Source of the DNA: Rhodopirellula baltica
GTDB lineage: Bacteria > Planctomycetota > Planctomycetia > Pirellulales > Pirellulaceae
NCBI GenBank assembly: GCA_002901265.1
Contig: PPHI01000029.1
Location: 123,316 to 187,315 of the forward strand
Direction: 5' to 3'
DNA: 64,000 bases
Part shown: piece after piece, positions 26,634 to 35,068 of the stretch
Layout of the letters: each line of letters starts with the position of its first letter
How positions within the stretch are numbered: position 1 is the first letter of the stretch
Notes under the pieces: generated by a model
Seen by the model: only the letters and a program-made list of their open reading frames with translations
Databases searched by the model: none
What the model was told of the DNA's origin: nothing
Position numbers and translations under genes: made by a program

Positions 26634-28058
26634 TCAGGACGCTTCAGCGGTTGCCGTGCTTTCCGATTCGTTGTTGGCAAAGCGTTCGAGCAACCGATAC
26701 AGCTTGCGGCGATGGATGCCGAGTACACGTGCGGCTTTGGCTTTGTTGCCGTTTTGCAAATCCAAAACACGCAGGACATGATGTTTGGAAACATCGTCCA
26801 GCTTCAGCGAATTCGGCAAGGAGACCGTTTGGTCGGAGCTGGTGCCATTCGAGTCGGAGTGGTTGAGTGATCCGTTGCCGTGGTTCACTTCACCATCGAG
26901 GTCACGAATGACTTCTGAAGGCAGGTCATCAGGGGTGATTTCGTTGCCATCGGCAAGAATCGTTGCCCGCTGTATGACGTTGATCAGCTGGCGAATGTTG
27001 CCGGGCCAGTAGTAGCGGTTTAGTGCTTCTCGGGCGGCATCATCGATGTGCCATGGAACAGGCAAGTGATGATCGATCAATCGGTCGATGTCGCCGGGGC
27101 GATCACGAAGCGGTGGCAGTTCAAGCGACAGAACGTTGATGCGGTAATAAAGGTCTTCGCGGAAGCGGCCTTGTTCGACGTCGTCCGCTAAGTTGCGGTT
27201 GGTCGCGGCGATGATTCGAACGTTCACGATCCGCTCTTTATGCGAACCGATCCGTCGCATCGATCCGTCTTCCAAGACGCGCAGTAATTTGGGTTGCAGC
27301 GACAACGGCAACTCGCCCAACTCGTCAATGAATAGCGTTCCGCCGTCAGCGATTTCGAACAGCCCGGGTTTATCGGCCGTGGCACCGGTGAAGGAGCCTT
27401 TTTGGTGGCCAAACAATTCACTTTCGACCAGCTGCTCGGGCAAGGCCGCGCAGTTGATGGTGACAAACGGTTTGTCGGCCAACGGGCTGTTTTGTTGGAT
27501 CGCTCGCGCGACGACTTCCTTTCCCGTTCCGCTTTCGCCAAGGATCAGTACAGGTTTGTCGGTTGGGGCGACCTTGGTCACCATCTTGATGACCTGTTTC
27601 ATCGATGGCGATTCGCCAACCATCTCGATCGCAGGTTTGCTCCGCGAGATGATCGCTTTGAGTTGTTGGTTCTCTCGTTTCAGCCGACCGCGGTCGCGAG
27701 CGAGCACGCAGTGGTGTTCGAGATCACCAAGCGAGCAGGGCTTGGTCAAGAAGTCACAGGCACCCATCTTCATCGCCGCCACGGCAGCTTCGATGGTGCC
27801 TTGCCCGGTCAGGATAATGACTTCCATTTCGAGCTTTTGTTGGACGACACGTTGCAGCAGTTCAATGCCACTCATTCCAGGCATGTTCATGTCGAACACG
27901 GCAACGTCAAAGCTTCTTTGCTCGCAGAGGCTAAGTGCATCGGCACCGCTCGCGGCAGTGCTGACGAGATGTCCTTTGCGTTGCATCCAGCGTGCGCAGG
28001 ATTCGCGGATATCATCTTCGTCTTCGACGAGCAACAGTTTGATGGGCGACTCGGTCAT
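26634..28058 (-). CDS. NtrC-family sigma-54 response regulator (A)
   Basis: The 474-residue protein has a receiver domain (1-120; phospho-acceptor Asp56 in VFDMNMPGMSG, Lys106). Its AAA+ domain covers about 145-380, with Walker A GESGTGKE, the loop GSFTGA at 221-226, Walker B LFIDELGE, and WPGNIRQL in place of the commoner WPGNVREL. A low-complexity Asn/Ser linker leads to a Fis-type HTH (NKAKAARVLGIHRRKLYRLL). GSFTGA instead of GAFTGA occurs in active members, so sigma-54 contact is probably kept. It is divergent from the PAS kinase at 28511 with 452 bases between. Confidence 0.93.
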   Translation of the reverse strand: MTESPIKLLLVEDEDDIRESCARWMQRKGHLVSTAASGADALSLCEQRSFDVAVFDMNMPGMSGIELLQRVVQQKLEMEVIILTGQGTIEAAVAAMKMGACDFLTKPCSLGDLEHHCVLARDRGRLKRENQQLKAIISRSKPAIEMVGESPSMKQVIKMVTKVAPTDKPVLILGESGTGKEVVARAIQQNSPLADKPFVTINCAALPEQLVESELFGHQKGSFTGATADKPGLFEIADGGTLFIDELGELPLSLQPKLLRVLEDGSMRRIGSHKERIVNVRIIAATNRNLADDVEQGRFREDLYYRINVLSLELPPLRDRPGDIDRLIDHHLPVPWHIDDAAREALNRYYWPGNIRQLINVIQRATILADGNEITPDDLPSEVIRDLDGEVNHGNGSLNHSDSNGTSSDQTVSLPNSLKLDDVSKHHVLRVLDLQNGNKAKAARVLGIHRRKLYRLLERFANNESESTATAEAS

Positions 28059-28510
28059 CGTAGAAAAGGGAGACTGTGGAACCTTGAGTAAACGCTAGGC
28101 ATAACACGCAAGGCGAATGCCGAAACAGGAAATGGCGTTTTTCCCCGTATTTTTCAGCAAGATTCAAAACTCGCGGCGTGCACCGATGCCCAGTTGTGCC
28201 GCACTGTCGCGCTTCGTGGGCGATTGCGATCACACCAAGCGAAGGAGCCCATTTTAGCATCATGGGAAAGCCGGCGGACGCACTGGGATTTTGGATCTCC
28301 CTTGCCGCATGTACATCGGCACGCTAGTGCAAAACACCACATCAATGTATTCATGGATCCTGCATTCAATCAATTAAATGCGGTGTCCTGCGACAGAATA
28401 CACCGAGTGAAATCAAGTCCCCTGTGACAAGAAGCGGCAACTGTGACACACTGGATCACTTTTGTGAGTGAACATGATGATGAGTAGCAGTTTGAATTGG
28501 GGCCAAGTGA
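28059..28510. other. Divergent intergenic region between response regulator A and the PAS kinase
   Basis: No gene is supported. An eight-base direct repeat CTGTGACA occurs at 28422-28429 and 28441-28448, start points 19 bases apart (about two helical turns), 63 bases before the kinase ATG. That could be a regulator binding site. A near-miss of the sigma-54 consensus at 28314-28328 has only nine bases between GG and GC. Confidence 0.35.
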
Positions 28511-29668
28511 ATGACCACTGATCTTCCTACCGAATCAGCCGGACGCCTGGCTCAGCTCGAAGCAATCTTGAACAATGCCGTCGACGCGATCATTACGATT
28601 GATCGCAAGGGCACGGTTCAGTCGGTCAATCCGGCAACGGAGACATTGTTTGGATATCGCGCCGACGAAATCGTTGGTCAAAACGTCTCCCTGTTGATGC
28701 CGGAGCCCGATCGGAGCCAGCATGATGGGTATTTGCAGCGTCACGAACGTACCGGTGAGAAGAGGATTATCGGGATCGGTCGCGAGGTCGATGGGCGTCG
28801 CAAGGACGGAACCGTATTTCCCGCACACCTTGCGGTGAGTGAATACAACGTGGGTGCGGATCGGTTTTATACCGGTGTCGTGCGCGACATCACGGATCTT
28901 CGTCAGGCACAGCTAGAACTTTCCAAGCTGAACAAAGAGCTTGAGCAGCGGGTCGAATTGAGATCCCAAGAGTTGCAGCGAACGCAGAGTGAGTTGGTCC
29001 GAAAAGAAAAGTTTGTGGCGATGGGGCGAGTGTCCGGCGGGATCGCTCATGAAATTCGCAATCCGTTGAACGTGCTCAAGAGTTCGGCGTATTTTCTTTT
29101 GAATGCGGAGCACGTCAGTGAGGAGAAACGCCGCGAACATTTACACCGAATCGAACGCCAAGTTGGTGTGATCGACGGAATCGTGACCGCGCTTTCCGAG
29201 TCATCGCTACTGCGAAGTTCGTCACGTGTGGCGACGGATATCGCCGCGATGGTTCGTGATGTCTTGGCGAGTGAATTCACATCGCTGGAGTCGATCGGTT
29301 TTGAGGTGCAGCATCACGGTGAACCTGCCGTCGCGATGGTCGATCAAGAGCAACTTCGAATTGTCGTCCGCAACATCGTCCGCAACGCTTGTGACGCGAT
29401 GGCGGACGGAGGCACGGTGCAGGTCGCGACTCGGTCGCAAGACGGGATCGTGTGCATCACGATCGCGGACCAAGGTGAGGGCATTGCGGCCGAGAGGATT
29501 CAGCAGATTACTGAACCGTTCTATTCGACGAAGTCGCGAGGAATGGGCTTGGGGCTGTCGATTTGCAAATCGATCCTGGACAAGAATGAAGGCGTTTTGA
29601 ATTTCGAAAGCGAACTCGGTCGCGGGACCGAGGTTCGAATTCAACTGCAAGCTGCGGAACAGGAGTAA
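28511..29668 (+). CDS. FixL-like PAS histidine kinase, predicted haem-binding
   Basis: The 385-residue protein has one PAS domain (about 13-130), a coiled linker, a HisKA domain with His180 (GGIAHEIRNPLNVL) and an HATPase domain (QGEGIA, RGMGLGLSIC). It has no membrane segment and is probably cytoplasmic. The PAS domain matches oxygen sensor FixL closely. Aligned to Bradyrhizobium FixL, the haem-ligand His200 is His71 (SQHDGYLQRH), Arg206 is Arg77 and the oxygen-responsive Arg220 is Arg91 (IIGIGR), all at identical spacing. Haem oxygen or redox sensing is therefore likely. Partner is probably one of the flanking NtrC-type regulators. Confidence 0.9.
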   Translation: MTTDLPTESAGRLAQLEAILNNAVDAIITIDRKGTVQSVNPATETLFGYRADEIVGQNVSLLMPEPDRSQHDGYLQRHERTGEKRIIGIGREVDGRRKDGTVFPAHLAVSEYNVGADRFYTGVVRDITDLRQAQLELSKLNKELEQRVELRSQELQRTQSELVRKEKFVAMGRVSGGIAHEIRNPLNVLKSSAYFLLNAEHVSEEKRREHLHRIERQVGVIDGIVTALSESSLLRSSSRVATDIAAMVRDVLASEFTSLESIGFEVQHHGEPAVAMVDQEQLRIVVRNIVRNACDAMADGGTVQVATRSQDGIVCITIADQGEGIAAERIQQITEPFYSTKSRGMGLGLSICKSILDKNEGVLNFESELGRGTEVRIQLQAAEQE

Positions 29669-29674
29669 GTTCGG

Positions 29675-31048
29675 CTACGCCGCTTTTTCTTCGGCAGAGT
29701 TCAGCTTGTTGTAAAGCGTCTTGACGCTGATCCCGAGTTCTTCGGCGGCGGCTTTTTTGTCGCCCCCGTTGCGTTCGATCGCGCGATCGATAGCCATCAT
29801 TTCCATTTCGCGAATCGTCATCGGGCCGGATTCACGAATCTCATTTCGCAATTTACGTCGGCTGAAGTGTCTTGGCAGGCAGTCGGCATCGATCGGCAGT
29901 TTGTCACAAAGGATCGCCGCATGTTCCACCACGTTGGCTAGTTCGCGAACGTTCCCTGGCCATTTGTGGGCAAGTAGCTCGGTAGTGGCTTCGGCGGTAA
30001 AGCAATCGTTGTCATCGCAGTCGGAACGGTGGCGACGGAGCAGGTGTTCGGCGAGGGGCATGATGTCTTCGGTGCGTTCACGAAGCGACGGCACGTGAAT
30101 TTCAAACGTGTTGATGCGGAACATCAAGTCTTCGCGGAATTGGTCCTCCTGAACCATCTTTTCTAGATCGCGGTGTGTCGCACAGATCACTCGGACATCG
30201 ACTCGCTTTGATTGATTGCTGCCAAGTCGCCGAATGTCACCGGTTTCGAGGACACGCAATAGTTTGGCCTGCATCATCAGCGGCAGTTCGCCGATTTCGT
30301 CCAGGAAAATCGTCCCCCCATCGGCAACTTCAAACAGTCCGACGCGAGCGTTGTCGGCACCGGTAAAGGCGCCTTTGACGTGGCCAAACAATTCGCTTTC
30401 GATCAGGTTTTCAGGGAGCGCTCCGCAGTTGATGGAAACCATCGGTTCCCCAGCTCGCAAGCTGGCGTTGTGAACGGCGCGTGCAACGAGTTCCTTGCCG
30501 CAACCGGTTTCGCCGCGAATCATCACGGTGCTGTCCGTCGGGGCAACTTTCTTGATCACCTGGCGAACTTGATCCATTGCGGATCCGTTGCCGACGAGTT
30601 GCCCGTCACCATCGGTTTGGCGGACGCGATGTTCGAGAGCGGCCAGGCGGCGCGATCCGGCGAGGCGATGGTAGACCTCGCTAAGCAGTGACTTGATTTG
30701 TTTAAAGCTGCACGGTTTGGTCAGAAACGCAAAGACGTGGTTATCGATGGCGGTCAGGGCGGATTGCAGGTCGGGCTTGCCGGTGATCACGACCGCTTCG
30801 ATGTCTGGGCGGATTTTCTTTGCGCGCTCGATGACTTCGGCACCTTTCATGCCGGGCATGTCCAGGTCGACAATCAGGCAATCGAAGGGTTCGCGTTCGA
30901 GCGCGGCGACAGCGGTCGGCCCGTCGGGGCAAACCACGACGCTGTGTCCCAGCTTTTCCAGCTGGTTTTTCATCAAGGTTTGCAGCGTCGTCTCGTCGTC
31001 GGCGTACAAGACGTGCATGGATTCACATTCAGGCGACTTTTTCGACAT
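29675..31048 (-). CDS. NtrC-family sigma-54 response regulator (B)
   Basis: The 457-residue protein has a receiver domain with phospho-acceptor Asp61 ([12 protein letters not shown]) and a lysine in FLTKPCS. An AAA+ domain follows, with Walker [15 protein letters not shown] loop and Walker B IFLDEIGE. The C-terminal Fis-type HTH reads [19 protein letters not shown]. Its start at 31048 overlaps the upstream kinase gene by 20 bases; an ATG at 31018 (MHVLYADDE) would avoid that and is a possible alternative. Gene order and overlap with the kinase at 31029-32789 indicate a cognate pair. Convergent with the FixL-like kinase, ends six bases apart. Confidence 0.93.
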   Translation of the reverse strand: MSKKSPECESMHVLYADDETTLQTLMKNQLEKLGHSVVVCPDGPTAVAALEREPFDCLIVDLDMPGMKGAEVIERAKKIRPDIEAVVITGKPDLQSALTAIDNHVFAFLTKPCSFKQIKSLLSEVYHRLAGSRRLAALEHRVRQTDGDGQLVGNGSAMDQVRQVIKKVAPTDSTVMIRGETGCGKELVARAVHNASLRAGEPMVSINCGALPENLIESELFGHVKGAFTGADNARVGLFEVADGGTIFLDEIGELPLMMQAKLLRVLETGDIRRLGSNQSKRVDVRVICATHRDLEKMVQEDQFREDLMFRINTFEIHVPSLRERTEDIMPLAEHLLRRHRSDCDDNDCFTAEATTELLAHKWPGNVRELANVVEHAAILCDKLPIDADCLPRHFSRRKLRNEIRESGPMTIREMEMMAIDRAIERNGGDKKAAAEELGISVKTLYNKLNSAEEKAA

Positions 31049-32789
31049 CTTTGCTTATCAGTTCGGAGTCTTCAGCGATCGTTTGGGCAAACGTCGACGT
31101 GGGGAGCGACGGCGTTCGAAGTGCTGTGGGAGAGACTTCTTTAGGAGCTTCGGTCGGCAACCGTAAGACCATTTTTGATCCGCAGCCTTCGCCGTCGCTG
31201 TAGGGGGTGAGCGCGCCGTGGTGCAGGGAAACGATGCGGGCACTAATGCTGAGCCCTAGGCCCGTTCCAGAGTTGTCACGACGCCGTGTAAAGAACGGTT
31301 CGAAAAGGTGGTCCATGACCTCTTGGCTCATGCCGCAGCCGTTGTCTTCGACCGAGATGATCGCGTTGCGGCGGTCGGTCAGCGGATCGAATTCCTGGCG
31401 AACATAGACGTCGACTTTGCCGGCGGTGTCTACCGATTCGAGGGCGTTGCTGACCAGGTTCAAAACCACTTGTTGGATCTCTTGTGCATTGCAGTACGCA
31501 CGGACATCACCGGTAAGGTGCGTTTGGATGGTTTTGCATCGGTATTCGCCGACTTTGCCAACCAAGGCGACGACTCGTTCGACCAGTTCACCAATGTTTT
31601 CTGTGTCTCGGCTGCTGTCGCTCAGTTTCGAGAAGCTGAGCAGTCGCTTGGTGATCCCTTTGCAGCGGAACGCTTCCGACTGGATCAGTCCCAGGTTGGT
31701 ACGCAATTCGGCGAGGAAGCTTTCGTCGACCGTCTCGCCGTCCTCTTCAGAGATTTCGTCGAGCGATTCTTCGAGGGCTTCAGCACTCCAGGCGATCGCG
31801 CCGAGGGGGTTGTTGATTTCGTGAGCTACTCCCGCGGCGAGGAATCCGACGCTGGCGAGTTGTTCGTTCTGAATCGCTTCGCGGGTGCGCTCGCGGACTT
31901 CCTGTTCGGCGCGTTTCCAGGCCAGCGTCGCATTCGCAACCGCATTATTAAAACCGTCCGTGATCTCGTTGATCGTGTCGGCCATCAGGCCGATTTCGTC
32001 ATTGGTACCGAGCAGGATCTTGTGTTTGTGGTGTCCATTGGCGATCAGTTCGGACCCTTTGATGAGCGTTCGGAACGGGACGACGATCAACGTCCAGAAA
32101 AGCCAGGCCAGAAACAGCATGACCATGAATGCCGCGATCGTTAGGCCCCAGAACGTGTTTCGTTTCGCGCGATGCTCGTTGTCGACTTTCTCGCCAAACT
32201 GTTTGATCGCGCCTTGAACCGCTTCAAAATTCGTTGCGGTTAGCTGTTCCACCTGCTGCGTTTTCGCAGTCAAGTCGGCGCGAAAGAATGACAGTTCCAA
32301 TTGATCTTGGAGTTGTTCGGATTGGTTCCAGTCGGTTTGGATGTCGGCGAGATGGCTTTCGATCGCGGCCAGATTCTTGAGTTGTTGATCGCGATCGATC
32401 AGGAGTTTGGCTTCGCTTTCGCCTTCGGATTGTTCGGAGATCTTTTTGCGATAGGTGGCGAGCGCGCGTTGCAACCGATCGAGGTCAAAGCTGATCGTTT
32501 CGCTGATGCGGCCCCAATCGGCCGGCAGTTCAAGGTGCAGCGGTTGATGGGGGCGAAGTTGTTTTTCGTTGCCGACGGTTTGTAGATCGTAGACCGAGCC
32601 TTTGAATTTTTCGGTCAGTCGGATCAGACCGTGCGCGAGATCGATTTCGTCGGCGAGAAGACCGATTTCATTTGCCAGGGTTCGGTCGCGAGACATTTGC
32701 GACCAACTGCTGAACACCAGGGTTGCGAAGGCGATCGCCAAGGCAGTTAACCCTGCGATCATCTTGGTTCTGATTTTCCACTTTCGCAT
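31029..32789 (-). CDS. Membrane sensor histidine kinase (HAMP-HisKA-HATPase)
   Basis: From ATG 32789 the product is 586 residues. It has a membrane segment at about 10-30, a helical periplasmic region to about 210, a second membrane segment (about 215-240) and a HAMP domain. HisKA follows with the phospho-acceptor near residue 323 (GVAHEINNPLGAI), then HATPase with NGCGM and GTGLGLSI. The periplasmic part looks like a four-helix bundle. A 32846 start would add 19 residues without purpose. It overlaps regulator B by 20 bases, so the pair is co-translated. Confidence 0.9.
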   Translation of the reverse strand: MRKWKIRTKMIAGLTALAIAFATLVFSSWSQMSRDRTLANEIGLLADEIDLAHGLIRLTEKFKGSVYDLQTVGNEKQLRPHQPLHLELPADWGRISETISFDLDRLQRALATYRKKISEQSEGESEAKLLIDRDQQLKNLAAIESHLADIQTDWNQSEQLQDQLELSFFRADLTAKTQQVEQLTATNFEAVQGAIKQFGEKVDNEHRAKRNTFWGLTIAAFMVMLFLAWLFWTLIVVPFRTLIKGSELIANGHHKHKILLGTNDEIGLMADTINEITDGFNNAVANATLAWKRAEQEVRERTREAIQNEQLASVGFLAAGVAHEINNPLGAIAWSAEALEESLDEISEEDGETVDESFLAELRTNLGLIQSEAFRCKGITKRLLSFSKLSDSSRDTENIGELVERVVALVGKVGEYRCKTIQTHLTGDVRAYCNAQEIQQVVLNLVSNALESVDTAGKVDVYVRQEFDPLTDRRNAIISVEDNGCGMSQEVMDHLFEPFFTRRRDNSGTGLGLSISARIVSLHHGALTPYSDGEGCGSKMVLRLPTEAPKEVSPTALRTPSLPTSTFAQTIAEDSELISKDVEKVA

Positions 32790-33014
32790 CGTCCCTGTGC
32801 CTCGTGGTAACCGGTGCCCCGAAGAAAGCATTTGATACACCAGCAATCCTCGCTGGGATCATCGCGTGAAACACGACCCTGTCGACTGACAATAGGGTGG
32901 GCCTGAGTAAGGATCAAGGTCAGAATCGGTACACAACCGCCTGCAGATGGCGTCCCTTAGACCCCTTTTCAGGGTGCATTGGCGCACAAGCCGCTATATT
33001 CCCTCGGTTGCTGT

Positions 33015-33048
33015 GCTGGTATCCTGAAAAAGCTGGTATCCTAAAACA
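33015..33048 (+). repeat. Tandem 17-base direct repeat upstream of moxR
   Basis: Two adjacent 17-base units (33015-33031 and 33032-33048), each beginning GCTGGTATCCT, match at 15 of 17 positions. They lie about 50 bases before the moxR ATG and could be a regulator site or a slippage product. Confidence 0.5.
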
Positions 33049-33096
33049 GCTTGGACAATTTGGGCGACCTGAACCCGCACAAGGAATACACACCAG

Positions 33097-34185
33097 ATGT
33101 CGGTCGAAACAGCCGGTAACTCGGCAGAAAATGAAGGAACAGGGCAGGGCGAACTTTCGGCGGCGGATGCGTCTCGGCTCAATCAGGCCAAACAGCAAAT
33201 CGGCGAGCAGCTCTCTAAAGTCATTGTCGGCCAACAAGAAGTAATCGACGAAATCATGATCGGGCTTTTCAGCCGCGGTCACGTGTTGCTCGAAGGCGTT
33301 CCCGGTTTGGCGAAGACGTTGATGATCAGCACGCTCGCACAGACGATGGACCTGTCGTTCTCACGGATTCAGTTCACGCCTGACTTGATGCCGGCGGATG
33401 TGACCGGGACGGAAATCATCGAAGAGGACCGTCACTCCGGACACCGCGCCTTCCGTTTTATGGAAGGCCCACTGTTTGCCAATATCATCCTGGCCGACGA
33501 GATCAACCGGACTCCACCAAAGACCCAAGCATCGTTGCTCGAAGCGATGCAGGAACGCCAAGTCACCGTCGGGCGGACGCGCCACCAGCTTCCCAACCCG
33601 TTCTTTGTGTTGGCGACACAAAACCCGATCGAACAAGAAGGCACCTACCCGCTGCCGGAAGCGCAACAAGACCGCTTCATGTTCAAGGTCTATGTGAAGT
33701 ATCCGTCGTTCGACGAAGAGTTCGAAGTTGCGCGGCGAACGACCGGCAAAGACACCGGTGTTGTCGAAGCAGTTCTAAACGCCGAAGAAATCATTCGGTT
33801 GCAAAACTTAGTGCGTCAGGTTCCCGTCAGCGACCATGTCGTGCGTTTCGCGCTGTCACTGGTTCGGCAAACTCGCGTCGGTGACGAAGGCGTGCCGGAC
33901 TTTGTCAATGAGTTGGTCGGTTGGGGGGCGGGCCCGCGAGCTGTGCAGTTCCTGATCCTGGGCGGCAAGGCACGGGCGTTGTTACAAGGCCGTTTCCATG
34001 TCTCGGTGGAAGACATCCAGCAACTCGCCAAACCTATTTTGCGTCACCGCATGGTCGTGAACTTCGCTGCCGAGAGTGACGGTGTGACCAGCGACGATGT
34101 GATTGACCGCATCGTTGCCGCGACCCCAACGACCGAAGACGAGTTATCACGCGATGCCCGATTCCAAAGAATTTTTGCGTCCTGA
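33097..34185 (+). CDS. moxR: MoxR family AAA+ ATPase
   Basis: The 362-residue protein is a MoxR ATPase, a chaperone-like AAA+ class usually encoded next to von Willebrand A (VWA) proteins whose assembly it helps. Walker A is GVPGLAKT, Walker B is [14 protein letters not shown], followed by [11 protein letters not shown] and the sensor segment [19 protein letters not shown], all characteristic. The C-terminal lid is present. It is the first gene of a seven-gene operon to 45706. The start is the ATG at 33097 behind AAGGAA. The next gene, DUF58, overlaps it by 32 bases. Confidence 0.95.
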   Translation: MSVETAGNSAENEGTGQGELSAADASRLNQAKQQIGEQLSKVIVGQQEVIDEIMIGLFSRGHVLLEGVPGLAKTLMISTLAQTMDLSFSRIQFTPDLMPADVTGTEIIEEDRHSGHRAFRFMEGPLFANIILADEINRTPPKTQASLLEAMQERQVTVGRTRHQLPNPFFVLATQNPIEQEGTYPLPEAQQDRFMFKVYVKYPSFDEEFEVARRTTGKDTGVVEAVLNAEEIIRLQNLVRQVPVSDHVVRFALSLVRQTRVGDEGVPDFVNELVGWGAGPRAVQFLILGGKARALLQGRFHVSVEDIQQLAKPILRHRMVVNFAAESDGVTSDDVIDRIVAATPTTEDELSRDARFQRIFAS

Positions 34186-35056
34186 AGTCACGCAGCGCAT
34201 CCGTCGGATGGAGATGACCGCACGACGTGTCGTCGAAGGTTTCTTGTCTGGCATGCACCGCAGCCCGTACTTCGGACAATCGATCGAGTTTCTGCAGCAC
34301 CGTCAGTACCACCCCGGTGACGAGTTGCGACACATCGACTGGAAGGTGTACGCGCGCCAGGATCGGTTGCACATTAAACAGTACGAAGAGGAAACAAACC
34401 TCCGGTTGACGCTGTTGGTCGACCGCAGTGCCAGCATGGCGTATGGCGACGGCGATTCGAATAAGTTTGATTATTCGGCATCGATCGCAGCTTCACTCGC
34501 CTATTTGGCACTTCGCCAAAAAGACGCTTGCGGCTTAATCACGTTCGATACCGCGATGCGTGATAGCCTGCCCGCCAAAAGCAACCAACAACAGCTGCTG
34601 CGTATCTTGTCACTGCTCGATCAGGTCGGTGCGGATGGGCGGACAGACCTCGTGCAAGTTGCCAAGCAGGTCGGGCAAACGATTCCGCGGCGCGGTTTGA
34701 TCGTGATTGTCTCGGATCTGTTAGGCGTCGATTCATTGGTCGAAGGAATGCGGGTATTGCGTGCCCGCGGCCACGACGTCGCGCTATTTCATGTGCTGCA
34801 CGATGATGAAATCGATTTTCCGTTCAACGGCGCGACGCGTTTCGAAGGTTTAGAAAACGACGACATGCTGAATTGCAACCCGCGTGCGCTGCGTGAAGGA
34901 TACTTGGCTGCACTCGAAGAATTCCTCACACAGACGCGACGTGCGTGCGGAAGGCTTTCGATCGATTACATCCAAGTGCGCACCAGTGAGCCGCTTGACG
35001 CGCTGTTGGCAAAATTTTTGTCGCACCGTTTGTCTCTTCCAAAACTGCGTCGGTAA
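34154..35056 (+). CDS. DUF58 family protein with VWA-like fold
   Basis: The 300-residue protein is the usual partner of MoxR. DUF58 hallmarks are [12 protein letters not shown], the [17 protein letters not shown] motif, and a VWA-like metal-ion (MIDAS) motif DRSASM with the later VSDLLG strand. The protein has no membrane segment, so it would act in the cytoplasm or at the membrane surface with MoxR. I chose ATG 34154 because DUF58 similarity begins with [11 protein letters not shown]; it lies within moxR (32-base overlap), implying coupled translation. Bacterial aerotolerance (Bat) and Moc operons have the same order. Confidence 0.93.
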   Translation: MPDSKEFLRPEVTQRIRRMEMTARRVVEGFLSGMHRSPYFGQSIEFLQHRQYHPGDELRHIDWKVYARQDRLHIKQYEEETNLRLTLLVDRSASMAYGDGDSNKFDYSASIAASLAYLALRQKDACGLITFDTAMRDSLPAKSNQQQLLRILSLLDQVGADGRTDLVQVAKQVGQTIPRRGLIVIVSDLLGVDSLVEGMRVLRARGHDVALFHVLHDDEIDFPFNGATRFEGLENDDMLNCNPRALREGYLAALEEFLTQTRRACGRLSIDYIQVRTSEPLDALLAKFLSHRLSLPKLRR

Positions 35057-35068
35057 GGAGGCCGGAGA

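Noticed and set aside
28314..28328. Sigma-54-like site CGGCACGCTAGTGCA
   Set aside because: Only nine bases separate GG and GC; the strict ten-base spacing needed for sigma-54 is missing.
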